Assembly: GCF_013409865.1 (NCBI RefSeq)
Contig: NZ_JACCBM010000001.1
Location: 1,302,001 to 1,366,000, forward strand
Direction: 5' to 3'
DNA from: Herbiconiux flava
GTDB taxonomy: Bacteria > Actinomycetota > Actinomycetes > Actinomycetales > Microbacteriaceae
Length of the DNA stretch: 64,000 nucleotides
Shown: in pieces, positions 34,259 through 41,688 of the stretch
Position numbering within the stretch: the stretch's first letter is position 1
Layout: the number at the start of each line of letters is the position of its first letter
Made by a program: the position numbers and the translations under genes
The notes under the pieces: model-generated
Seen by the model: the letters and a program-made list of their open reading frames with translations, nothing else
What the model was told of the DNA's origin: nothing
Database searches by the model: none

Positions 34259-34328
34259 AAGCCCTGCTCGGCGAGCCCCTGCTTGTCAACCCCCTGTCGC
34301 GCCCGGCGAAGCGGGGTGGGCTGGACGC

Positions 34329-35474
34329 ATGCGAGCGATGACGTACCGGGGCCCGTACAAGGTGCGGGTCGAGGAGAAGGACAAGCCGCGGATCGAGCAT
34401 CCGAACGACGCGATCGTGCGGGTGACGCTGGCCGCGATCTGTGGCTCGGATCTGCACCTGTATCACGGCATGATGCCCGACACGAGGATCGGCCACACCT
34501 TCGGCCACGAGTTCATCGGCGTCGTCGACGAGGTCGGCTCGTCGGTCGAGGGCCTCAAGGTCGGCGACCGGGTGATGGTGCCGTTCAACATCTACTGCGG
34601 CTCCTGCTGGTTCTGCGCCCGCGGCCTCTACTCCAACTGCCACAACGTCAATCCGAACGCCACCGCGATCGGCGGCATCTACGGCTACTCGCACTCCACG
34701 GGCGGCTACGACGGTGGGCAGGCCGAGTACGTTCGGGTGCCGTTCGCCGACGTCGGGCCGATGGTCATCCCGGACTGGCTGGCCGACGAGGACGCGCTGC
34801 TGCTCACCGATGCGTTCTCGACCGGCTACTTCGGTGCCCAGCTCGGCGACATCGTCGAGGGCGACACCGTCGTGGTGCTCGGTGCGGGCCCGGTGGGCCT
34901 CGCCGCCGCGCGCTCGGCCTGGCTGATGGGCGCCGGCCGCGTGATCTCGATCGACCAGCTCGACTACCGGCTCGAGAAGGCGGCCTCGTTCGCCTTCGCC
35001 GAGACCCGCAACTACACGCACTACGACGACATCGTGGTCGAGATGAAGAAGACCACGGGTGGCCTCGGCGCCGACGTGGTGATCGACGCGGTCGGCGCCG
35101 AGGCCGACGGCAACCTGGTTCAGCACGTCACGTCGGCGAAGCTGAAGCTGCAGGGCGGCTCGCCCGTCGCCCTCAACTGGGCGATCGACGGTGTGCGGAA
35201 GGGGGGAACGATCTCGGTGATGGGCGCGTACGGTCCGCTGTTCAGCGCCGTCAAGTTCGGCGACGCCATGAACAAGGGCCTGACGCTCCGGATGAACCAG
35301 GCGCCCGTGAAGCGGCAGTGGCCACGACTGCTGGAGCACATCCAGGCCGGGTACCTCAAACCGTCCGAGATGATCACCCACCGCATCCCGCTCGAGCACA
35401 TCGCCGAGGGGTACCACATGTTCTCGTCGAAGCTCGACGGCTGCATCAAGACCGTCGTCGTGCCGGGTTCCTAA
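34329..35474 (+). CDS. Zinc-dependent alcohol dehydrogenase, formaldehyde-dehydrogenase-like
   Basis: 381 residues. Catalytic zinc ligands Cys38 and His60-Glu61; structural cysteines 90, 93, 96 and 104 at exactly the same positions as in the paralog at 17330. Cofactor motif VVLGAGPVGLAAARSA. The conserved end DGCIKTVV is shared with the paralog. Here it heads a group with three small proteins of unknown function: the next gene starts 9 bp downstream with its own AAGGAG. Substrate not determinable. Confidence 0.88.
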   Translation: MRAMTYRGPYKVRVEEKDKPRIEHPNDAIVRVTLAAICGSDLHLYHGMMPDTRIGHTFGHEFIGVVDEVGSSVEGLKVGDRVMVPFNIYCGSCWFCARGLYSNCHNVNPNATAIGGIYGYSHSTGGYDGGQAEYVRVPFADVGPMVIPDWLADEDALLLTDAFSTGYFGAQLGDIVEGDTVVVLGAGPVGLAAARSAWLMGAGRVISIDQLDYRLEKAASFAFAETRNYTHYDDIVVEMKKTTGGLGADVVIDAVGAEADGNLVQHVTSAKLKLQGGSPVALNWAIDGVRKGGTISVMGAYGPLFSAVKFGDAMNKGLTLRMNQAPVKRQWPRLLEHIQAGYLKPSEMITHRIPLEHIAEGYHMFSSKLDGCIKTVVVPGS

Positions 35475-35483
35475 GGAGTTCCG

Positions 35484-36044
35484 ATGCCGTACACCGCAGA
35501 CAAGCCCGTCCCACCGCCCACCGCCGAGCAGCTGCGCGCCCGCGTGCCCGGCTGGGGCGCCGACCTCGACCCCGCCGACCGCCCGGCCTGGCCGAAGGAG
35601 CGCTTCGCCCCCGGCGTGAGCGGAGCGCACTGGGAGTATCCCGACGAGCAGCAGCCGCGCGAGGGCCGCGAGAAGAGCATCGAGCACCTGCAGCTCACGC
35701 CGGTGTTCGGCACCGCGCAACCGCTGCACGGGCTCTCCGGTGCCATCCGCCGCTACGCCTACGACCGCTTCAGCGAGGGCCGTGCCGCACACTGGCTGCT
35801 GCTCGTGGCCGGCGACCGCGTCGAGTCGACCGGCGCGCACCTGCGCTCGCTCGTCACCCTGCGCCCCGACAACCCCGTCACCGAGACGGGGTTGCTCTCG
35901 GAGCTGCACCGGCATCCGATCGCCTCGCGCCGCGGCCGCGTCGACGTGCGCCACCAGGTGCTCGACCCCGTGATCGTCGCGGGGCCGTGGCTCGTCGCGG
36001 GCGGGGTGGCATGGATGCTCGCCCGGCGCCTGCTCCGTCGCTGA
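35484..36044 (+). CDS. Hypothetical protein with C-terminal membrane helix
   Basis: 186 residues, not recognised. The soluble part is rich in charged residues with HLQLTPVFGTAQPLHGLSG and RRYAYDRFSEGRAAHWLLL; residues about 160-182 form a membrane helix (VIVAGPWLVAGGVAWMLA) ending in an RRLLRR tail, so it is probably membrane-tethered. AAGGAG lies 6 nt before the ATG. Its tight spacing after the zinc dehydrogenase suggests a shared role. Confidence 0.65.
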   Translation: MPYTADKPVPPPTAEQLRARVPGWGADLDPADRPAWPKERFAPGVSGAHWEYPDEQQPREGREKSIEHLQLTPVFGTAQPLHGLSGAIRRYAYDRFSEGRAAHWLLLVAGDRVESTGAHLRSLVTLRPDNPVTETGLLSELHRHPIASRRGRVDVRHQVLDPVIVAGPWLVAGGVAWMLARRLLRR

Positions 36045-36077
36045 CCCCTTCACCCACCCTCGAAAGGAATCTCCTCA

Positions 36078-36338
36078 ATGGATCTCGGAACCCTCGGCGG
36101 CTACCGCCTCCCCACCGCTCTGCAGAACGCCTACGGCGTCACCACCGCGCAGGAGCTCGCCGATCAGCTCGGCGTCACGAAGCGCCCGACGCCGGAGCTC
36201 GGCGGCGAGGCCGACGCGGCCTACCAGTCGCTCCGGCAGGGCGATCAGGGGCCGGCGCGGTCGCTGCTCGTCGAGAAGCTCGGCGTGAGCGAGGAGAAGG
36301 CCGACGAGGCGCTGGCGAAGCTTCCGTCGCTGACGTGA
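36078..36338 (+). CDS. Small hypothetical protein
   Basis: 86 residues, not recognised; soluble, predominantly helical, acidic. It begins MDLGTLGGYRLPTALQNAYG and contains two similar helix-turn segments, GVTTAQELADQLGV (about 14-27) and LGVSEEKADEALAKLPS, suggesting an internal repeat of a small helical unit. AAAGGAA lies about 8 nt upstream of the ATG. Its stop overlaps the next start by GTGA. Confidence 0.65.
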   Translation: MDLGTLGGYRLPTALQNAYGVTTAQELADQLGVTKRPTPELGGEADAAYQSLRQGDQGPARSLLVEKLGVSEEKADEALAKLPSLT

Positions 36339-36724
36339 GTCGGACGGGCGACGCCGGCGCCTCGACCGCCGCCGGCTCCTCCGCCCCCGCTCGGCTCGAC
36401 CTTCGTCGGGCCGAGCTGGAGCGTCACGCCGCCGTGCTGTTCGCCGCCGCGGCGCTGGTCATGGCGGTCATCTGCGGGTCGGTGATCGTCTCGGGCTGGT
36501 TCGCGGGCGTGCTCGTCGACAGCTGGGAGCGGCTGTTCTGGGCGGGGGCGCTGCTCGGTGGGCTGATGGTGGCGGTGTTCGCGGCGGCCGCCGTGCCCGG
36601 CGGGTCGGATGCGCGTCGCAGCGTTCTGCGGATCACGTGGCTGCTGCGGGCCGGGCTGCTGCTGTTCGTGCTGGCGCCGGCGCTGTGCATCGTGTCACTC
36701 GTGGGGGACTTCTACCGGCTGTGA
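36335..36724 (+). CDS. Small three-helix membrane protein
   Basis: 129 residues, not recognised. After a polar N terminus with an RRAELERHAAVLF stretch there are three hydrophobic helices (about 38-60, 68-88, 102-124). The GTG start overlaps the preceding stop by 4 nt, so translation is coupled. The 3' end overlaps the convergent MFS gene by 13 bp. Confidence 0.65.
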   Translation: MSRTGDAGASTAAGSSAPARLDLRRAELERHAAVLFAAAALVMAVICGSVIVSGWFAGVLVDSWERLFWAGALLGGLMVAVFAAAAVPGGSDARRSVLRITWLLRAGLLLFVLAPALCIVSLVGDFYRL

Positions 36725-38427
36725 GGGTCGGGAGCGGTCTCGGGCTGCTCGTTCTCGCGCTGCTCGTCGCGGTCGTCGGGCTGCTCGGCGTCGCGGTCGC
36801 GGCGTCCGAGTGCGGCCGGGCCGGCGCCGAGGCGCAGGGTGGCGAGGAAGCCGATGGCGAGGAACCCCGCCGCGGCGAAGGCCGAGTAGCGGGTGCCCTC
36901 CGAGAAGGCGGCTTTCGCATCCGTCGCCGCATCGGCCAGCGCCGGATCGTTCTCGAGCCCGGCGATCGCGGCCCCCGAGCTGTCGACGACCTGGCTGACG
37001 ATCTGCTGCCGCTGGGCATCCGGCACCCCGCTGTCGGCGAGGCGCGCGTCGAGCTGCAGCGACGCGGTCGTGAACAGCACCGTGCCGAGCACGGCGATGC
37101 CGAGGGCCGAGCCGATCTGCCGGGCCGTGCTCTGCGTGCCCGAGCCCTGGCCGCTCTGCTCGACCGGAACGTCGCGCAGCACGACCCCCGTCAGCTGCGC
37201 TGTCGCGAGACCCACGCCGAAGCCGTAGACGAACAGGAACGGGATGAGCAGGCCCCACGCCGTGTCCGGACCGATCACCAGACCGAGCCCCGCGACGCCC
37301 ACGATCTCGGCGGCCAGACCGACCCGCACGATCACCACGGCCCGGATGCGGTTGCCGAACGCCCCCGCGAAGCCCGACGCCACGAACGATCCCACGGCGA
37401 GCGCCACGAGGATGAACCCGGTCTGCAGCGCGTCGAAGCCGAGCACGTTCTGCAGCCAGAGCGGCAGCGAGAGGATGATGCCGAACTCGCCGAGCGACAC
37501 GATCATCGCCGCCAGGTTGCCGTTGCGGAAGCTCGGGATGCGGAACAGGTCGAACGCGAGCATCGCGCTCTTCCCCTGCTTCTCGCGGGAGCGGCCCCAC
37601 ATCACGAAGCCGACGCCGCTCGCGACGGCCACCGCGAACGCGATCGGCACGGGGGAGAGGGCGAACGGCCACGTCCAGCCGCCGAGCTGCGGGGCCGTGT
37701 CGGTGAGCCACCAGCCGTAGGTGCGGCCCTCGATCAGGCCGAACACCAGGGTCGCGCTCGCGATCACCGAGAGCAGGGCGCCGACGACGTCGACGCGGCG
37801 CGGGGTTCCGGACGCGGTGAGCGGCTCCTTCGACTCGCGCACGAACACGAGCACCCCGACGATGATCACCACACCGAGCGGGATGTTGATGCCGAAGGCC
37901 CAGCGCCAGGAGAAGTAGGTGGTCAGCCAGCCGCCCAGCAGCGGCCCGACGGCGGTCATTCCGCCGATCGTGGAGCCCCAGACGGCGAAGGCCAGGGCGC
38001 GCTCGCGACCGCGGAAGGTGGCGTTGATCAGGGAGAGGGTCGTCGGGAGCACCATCGCCCCGCCGACGCCCTGGGCGACGCGGGCCGCGATCAGCAAATC
38101 GCCCGTCGCGGCGGTGGCGGCCAGGATGCTCGACGCCGCGAACACGGCGACACCGATGATGAGCATGCGGCGGCGGCCGAAGCGGTCGGCGAGGGTGCCG
38201 AAGACGAGCAGCAGGGCGGCGAAGACGAGGGTGTACGACTCCTGCACCCATTGCACCTGGGTCGACGTTATCCCCAGGTCGTCGATGATCGACGGGATCG
38301 CGACGTTGACGATGGTGGAATCGACGATGATCAGCGCCACGGCGACGCTGATGAAGACGAGGCCCGCCCAGCGGGCTCGGGAGGAGGGGGCGGTGGGTGC
38401 TCCGGGTGTGGGGCGCGCGGTCGTCAT
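36712..38427 (-). CDS. MFS transporter, DHA2 (EmrB/QacA) drug-exporter family
   Basis: 571-residue exporter with about 14 helices. Helix 1 carries LIIVDSTIVNVAIPSI, the D1 motif of DHA2 transporters; motif A is GTLADRFGRRR and motif C is GPLLGGW. A cytoplasmic C-terminal tail is rich in Asp, Arg and Glu. The ATG at 38427 overlaps the upstream TspO-like gene stop by ATGA. Likely extrudes hydrophobic cations or drugs by proton antiport. Confidence 0.9.
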   Translation of the reverse strand: MTTARPTPGAPTAPSSRARWAGLVFISVAVALIIVDSTIVNVAIPSIIDDLGITSTQVQWVQESYTLVFAALLLVFGTLADRFGRRRMLIIGVAVFAASSILAATAATGDLLIAARVAQGVGGAMVLPTTLSLINATFRGRERALAFAVWGSTIGGMTAVGPLLGGWLTTYFSWRWAFGINIPLGVVIIVGVLVFVRESKEPLTASGTPRRVDVVGALLSVIASATLVFGLIEGRTYGWWLTDTAPQLGGWTWPFALSPVPIAFAVAVASGVGFVMWGRSREKQGKSAMLAFDLFRIPSFRNGNLAAMIVSLGEFGIILSLPLWLQNVLGFDALQTGFILVALAVGSFVASGFAGAFGNRIRAVVIVRVGLAAEIVGVAGLGLVIGPDTAWGLLIPFLFVYGFGVGLATAQLTGVVLRDVPVEQSGQGSGTQSTARQIGSALGIAVLGTVLFTTASLQLDARLADSGVPDAQRQQIVSQVVDSSGAAIAGLENDPALADAATDAKAAFSEGTRYSAFAAAGFLAIGFLATLRLGAGPAALGRRDRDAEQPDDRDEQRENEQPETAPDPHSR

Positions 38428-39305
38428 GCGCGGGTGCCGGTGAAGCCGGAGCGGGCGGTGCCACCGGTGCGGCTCGCGTCGGTGCGGTCGGGCCCGGTCG
38501 TGCTCGTGCTCGCGGTGCGGCCGAGGGCGAGGCGGATGACGACGGTGGCGACCACGAGCGAGATCGCCACGATGGCGGCGGTGGTGGCGACGGGCGCCGA
38601 GACGAGCTCGCCGGCGGTGCGCGAGACGGCGACCCAGGCGAGGCCCCAGGCGAGTGACGCCGTGGGCGAGAGGCGGCCTCGGCCGTACAGGGCGAGCGCG
38701 AGCCCTGCGAGGCCGGCGACCACCACGATCAGAATGCCCCAGGCGTCGGGCGCCCACCCGAAGCCGTCGAAGCCGACGGTCTGCAGGCCGGCGGTGAGGT
38801 TGGCGGCCGTGGCGATCGACACCCAGCCGAGGTAGAGACCGACGGTGCCATCGAGCACGATCGATTCGACGATGCCCTGCGGGCGGCGGCGCGTGCGCAG
38901 CACGAGCACGAAGGTGACGAGGAGGGCGACTAGGAGCACCACGATCACGACGCAACTGAGCCAGAGCAGTCCGGCCTGGACGCTGAGGATCCAGGCGGCG
39001 TTCAGCACGAGCGTCACGGCGATCGGATAGCCGAGCCGGCGATTGCGCTCCCGCGCGGCCTGCTTCGGCAGCGCCTGCCAGATCGCGTACGCGATCAGGC
39101 CGGCGTAGATGACCGACCAGATCGAGAAGGCCGGCCCGGCGGGCGCGATCAGCGTGGAGTCGGCGCTCAGTGCGCCCCCGGCGGCGCTCTGGATCGGCGT
39201 TCCTCCGGCAGCTCCCGACCCGACGAACGATCCGATGACGGCGAACACGGCGCTGGAGATGACGATGATCTGCCGCACCCGATCGGCTCTGCTCGGCTCG
39301 TTCAT
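38424..39305 (-). CDS. TspO/MBR-like membrane protein
   Basis: 293 residues with about eight hydrophobic segments. The stretch APAGPAFSIWSVIYAGLIAYAIWQ matches the first conserved block of the TspO/MBR (tryptophan-rich sensory) group, and DGTVGLYLGWVSIATAANL the later one; it is about twice as long as a canonical TspO, as is common for actinobacterial versions. AAGGAGAG lies 7 nt before the ATG. First gene of a two-gene operon with the DHA2 exporter. It may bind tetrapyrroles or lipophilic ligands; inferred from the family. Confidence 0.72.
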   Translation of the reverse strand: MNEPSRADRVRQIIVISSAVFAVIGSFVGSGAAGGTPIQSAAGGALSADSTLIAPAGPAFSIWSVIYAGLIAYAIWQALPKQAARERNRRLGYPIAVTLVLNAAWILSVQAGLLWLSCVVIVVLLVALLVTFVLVLRTRRRPQGIVESIVLDGTVGLYLGWVSIATAANLTAGLQTVGFDGFGWAPDAWGILIVVVAGLAGLALALYGRGRLSPTASLAWGLAWVAVSRTAGELVSAPVATTAAIVAISLVVATVVIRLALGRTASTSTTGPDRTDASRTGGTARSGFTGTRA

Positions 39306-39340
39306 GATCTGCTCTCCTTGTTCCGTCGGGCTATTTCGCT

Positions 39341-39373
39341 AACAACCTTAGTAACTTTATTACCTAGGTGGTT
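39341..39373. promoter_or_regulatory. A+T-rich inverted repeat before the TspO/exporter operon
   Basis: AACAACCTTAGTAA and TTACCTAGGTGGTT are inverted repeats (11 of 14 positions) separated by CTTTA, 36 bp upstream of the operon start. This is the most A+T-rich 30 bp in the neighbourhood. The architecture resembles MarR-type operators; no regulator gene is adjacent. Confidence 0.6.
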
Positions 39374-39423
39374 TCTCCGCCACCTCACCGCCGGTCGCCG
39401 TGCCGGAGGGGGAGACTGAGAGG

Positions 39424-39876
39424 ATGGCGCATCGGCAGCGGGTGAAGGCGGGGGAGGCCCGGTCGTCCGGGCAGGGCGGTCCGGGCGACGAGAAGACCTG
39501 CGCCGTCTGCGGGCGGCGGATGGAGTGGCGGGCCAAGTGGGCCGTGAACTGGTCCGAGGTGCGCTACTGCTCGGATGCGTGCCGGAAGCACGGCATCGGC
39601 GACGTCGACCGGCAGCTCGAGGCCACGATCCTGGAGCTGCTCGCCGCCCGGGCGGCGACCTCGACGATCTGCCCCTCCGACGCGGCGCGGGCGGTGGGCG
39701 AGGAGGACACCTGGCGCGACCTCATGGAGCCGGCCCGGCAAGCGGCTCGGCGGTTGGTCGCGGCGGGCGAGGTGGAGATCACGCAGGGCGGCTCGGTCGT
39801 GGATCCGTCCACGGCGAAGGGCCCGATCCGCATCCGTCGTCGTCGCGGGTCGGACCCGGGGCTCGACCGGAGCTAG
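39424..39876 (+). CDS. DUF2256 + DUF3253 protein
   Basis: 150 residues. The N-terminal zinc-ribbon-like DUF2256 has two CxxC-type pairs (CAVCGRRMEWRAKWAVNW and RYCSDACR); the C-terminal DUF3253 is a winged-helix-like domain (ILELLAARAATSTICPSDAARAV ... TAKGPIRIRR). Fused versions are known in actinobacteria. A nucleic-acid-binding role is plausible from the folds but not shown. I chose the ATG at 39424; the frame can also start at GTG 39400. Confidence 0.82.
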   Translation: MAHRQRVKAGEARSSGQGGPGDEKTCAVCGRRMEWRAKWAVNWSEVRYCSDACRKHGIGDVDRQLEATILELLAARAATSTICPSDAARAVGEEDTWRDLMEPARQAARRLVAAGEVEITQGGSVVDPSTAKGPIRIRRRRGSDPGLDRS

Positions 39877-40208
39877 CGGCCCTGGCGCTTGGGGTAGGGC
39901 TTGGGCTGGCCCTTGACGATAGGGGCGCGCCCCTTACCCTTCGAGGCCTTCGCCTTGCCGCCGGCCTTCCGCGTGGGGGCCGGGGCCTTCGCCACGCGAC
40001 CGCGCGCCTCGGCGCGGAAGGCGAGCCCCGCAGCCGTCAACCGCACGCCCTCGTCGTCGGCGATGACCAGCTGCTCCTGGCGATCGGCCTCGAGGGCGGC
40101 GACGGACGCCTGGATGGTCGCCCGCGAGACGTGCTCGGCGTTCGCGGCGCGCGACCAGTCGCCCTCGTCGGCGACGGCGAGGAAGTGACGGAGCGCGCTG
40201 ATGTCCAC
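39873..40208 (-). CDS. Stand-alone LysR-type HTH protein with basic tail
   Basis: 111 residues from a GTG start. Residues 1-60 are a LysR-type winged helix (MDISALRHFLAVADEGDWSR, SRATIQASVAALE), but the effector domain of about 200 residues is absent. Residues 72-111 are a Lys/Pro/Gly/Arg-rich tail (KAGGKAKASKGKG ... KPYPKRQGR) like those of histone-like proteins. It is therefore either a truncated LysR regulator that gained a tail or a dedicated small DNA-binding protein. Clean stop and codon use argue for a functional gene. Confidence 0.75.
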   Translation of the reverse strand: MDISALRHFLAVADEGDWSRAANAEHVSRATIQASVAALEADRQEQLVIADDEGVRLTAAGLAFRAEARGRVAKAPAPTRKAGGKAKASKGKGRAPIVKGQPKPYPKRQGR

Positions 40209-40217
40209 GGCCCCAGG

Positions 40218-41150
40218 CTACCGGGGTTCTCCGACGCGCCACGGTGCCCAGCGGTGGTCGCCGCGCTCGAGCCGCTCCCGTACCGGACCGGCGATCGCCG
40301 TGAAGGAGCCCGAACGGACGATGTCCGCGGTGCGGGTCGCGCTGTCGAGCACCCCGTCTCCGCCCAGCACCTCGGTCGTGAACTCCACCCCGTCGGGCGT
40401 CTCGCGCACCCGCTCCTGCACACGACCGGTGGCGGCGGCCTCGACGAAGGCTTCGAGCATCCGCACCCCGTCGTCGTCGGCGCCGAGACCGAAGAGCCCG
40501 CCGCCGAGTTCCACGCCGATCGAATCGGCCGGAGCGTCGCTCCTTGACCAGGACAGATGGGCGCCGGCCGCGTGCGGCGTGAAGCTGAGATTCGCCCCGG
40601 TCGAGGATCGCCCGATCACGCCGGCATCGCCCCAGTGCTGGTCGAGGTGGTCGGCGAGCGCAGCCAGCCGCACGCCGACCGGGTCGCCCGCCCGCCGCTC
40701 GGCGCGGTGGACGGCCTCGAGCCGCAACCGCTCCTGCGTCACGGCCTCGACGCTGCGCCGGTACTCGGGCAGGGCGGTGCCGTCGTCGGTCTCGAGGGTG
40801 ACGCGGTACTCGTCGGGCCCCTGGGCCCGGGCGGCGACGGTATCGAGCGGATGCGCGTCGCGCTCGCCCTCGTCCCACTCGTGCACCCGGGGCTGACCGG
40901 GGCGCTCCCGTCGCCCGTACCGCACGGCCTCGATCGTGACGACCCGGCCCGGCACCTCCCACTGCGGAACGTCCTCGGGGGTCTGGCCGTGGTGCTCCTC
41001 GATGAACACCGGGACGTGCGGCACGGCCTCGGTCGCCGTCTCGGGTTCAGGCCGGGCGGCATGCAGGCGGAACGCCACCGTCGCCCCGACGGCGAAGGCC
41101 TCACCGCAGCACTCGTGCTCCCACCCCGGAACCACGGCCTCGATCAGCAT
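40218..41150 (-). CDS. Hypothetical protein with DUF6578-like N terminus
   Basis: 310 residues. The first 70 residues (VPGWEHECCGEAFAVGATVAF ... VPVFIEEHHGQTPEDVP) recall DUF6578, with a vicinal Cys-Cys. The rest is an alpha/beta region without recognised motif, with LSFTPHAAGAHLSW and FVEAAATGRVQERV. No signal peptide or membrane helix. It ends 10 bp from the LysR-like gene start on the same strand. Function unknown. Confidence 0.6.
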   Translation of the reverse strand: MLIEAVVPGWEHECCGEAFAVGATVAFRLHAARPEPETATEAVPHVPVFIEEHHGQTPEDVPQWEVPGRVVTIEAVRYGRRERPGQPRVHEWDEGERDAHPLDTVAARAQGPDEYRVTLETDDGTALPEYRRSVEAVTQERLRLEAVHRAERRAGDPVGVRLAALADHLDQHWGDAGVIGRSSTGANLSFTPHAAGAHLSWSRSDAPADSIGVELGGGLFGLGADDDGVRMLEAFVEAAATGRVQERVRETPDGVEFTTEVLGGDGVLDSATRTADIVRSGSFTAIAGPVRERLERGDHRWAPWRVGEPR

Positions 41151-41305
41151 GCGCCCACGCTAGCGCCTGTCCACGACGGCCGGCCGGTGCGCGCCGCGGA
41201 CGCATACCCGCCGGCCCCGGCCGCCCTGGCCGGGCGGCGACCCCCTTGCCGCATCCGTCAGCCCCTCGTTCAATGGAGAGGACCGCCCACCATCGAAGGA
41301 GCCGC

Positions 41306-41593
41306 ATGTCGGATCTCGACGACCCCACCCAGCGCCCTCAGACCCTGCAGGCCCCGCGCGGCGGCATCGACGCCACCGCCGTCGTCTCGATCGTCGCCGG
41401 GCTCGCGGCCATCGTCACGCTCGTGGCGGGCATCCCCACGTGGCTGCCGCTGATCCTCGCCTCGATCGGGCTGTTCATCGGGATGATCTCGGTGCTGCGC
41501 TCGCGCCCGTCGGCGGCGCGCTGGGTGAGCACCGTCGGCATCGCGGCGTCGGCGATCCCGTTCATCCTGATGTTCTTCTACATCACGACCTGA
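41306..41593 (+). CDS. Small membrane protein
   Basis: 95 residues with a hydrophilic N terminus and three hydrophobic helices (about 30-48, 50-66, 74-94). GAAGGAG lies 5 nt before the ATG at 41306, so the longer frame is rejected. Not recognised; no enzymatic motif. Confidence 0.65.
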   Translation: MSDLDDPTQRPQTLQAPRGGIDATAVVSIVAGLAAIVTLVAGIPTWLPLILASIGLFIGMISVLRSRPSAARWVSTVGIAASAIPFILMFFYITT

Positions 41594-41653
41594 CCCCGAC
41601 CGCTTTTCGTCCACAGCCCCTTCAGCGGATGCGGCCGTCGGCTACCATGAACC

Positions 41654-41672
41654 CACTCCCGCCTCGGGAGTG
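41654..41672 (+). other. Hairpin in the cellulase leader
   Basis: CACTCCCG and CGGGAGTG form a perfect 8-bp stem with a 3-nt loop, ending 16 bp before the cellulase start and just ahead of its GGGGAAGGGGAG Shine-Dalgarno. It could be an operator or an RNA leader structure. The GGGAG half-sites recall CebR-type cellobiose operators but in inverted order. Confidence 0.45.
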
Positions 41673-41688
41673 CCGGGGAAGGGGAGTG

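Noticed and set aside
34202..34328. Origin- or attachment-like repeat behind the kinase gene
   Set aside because: It is a simple 24-bp slippage duplication with no DnaA-like boxes, integrase or tRNA nearby.
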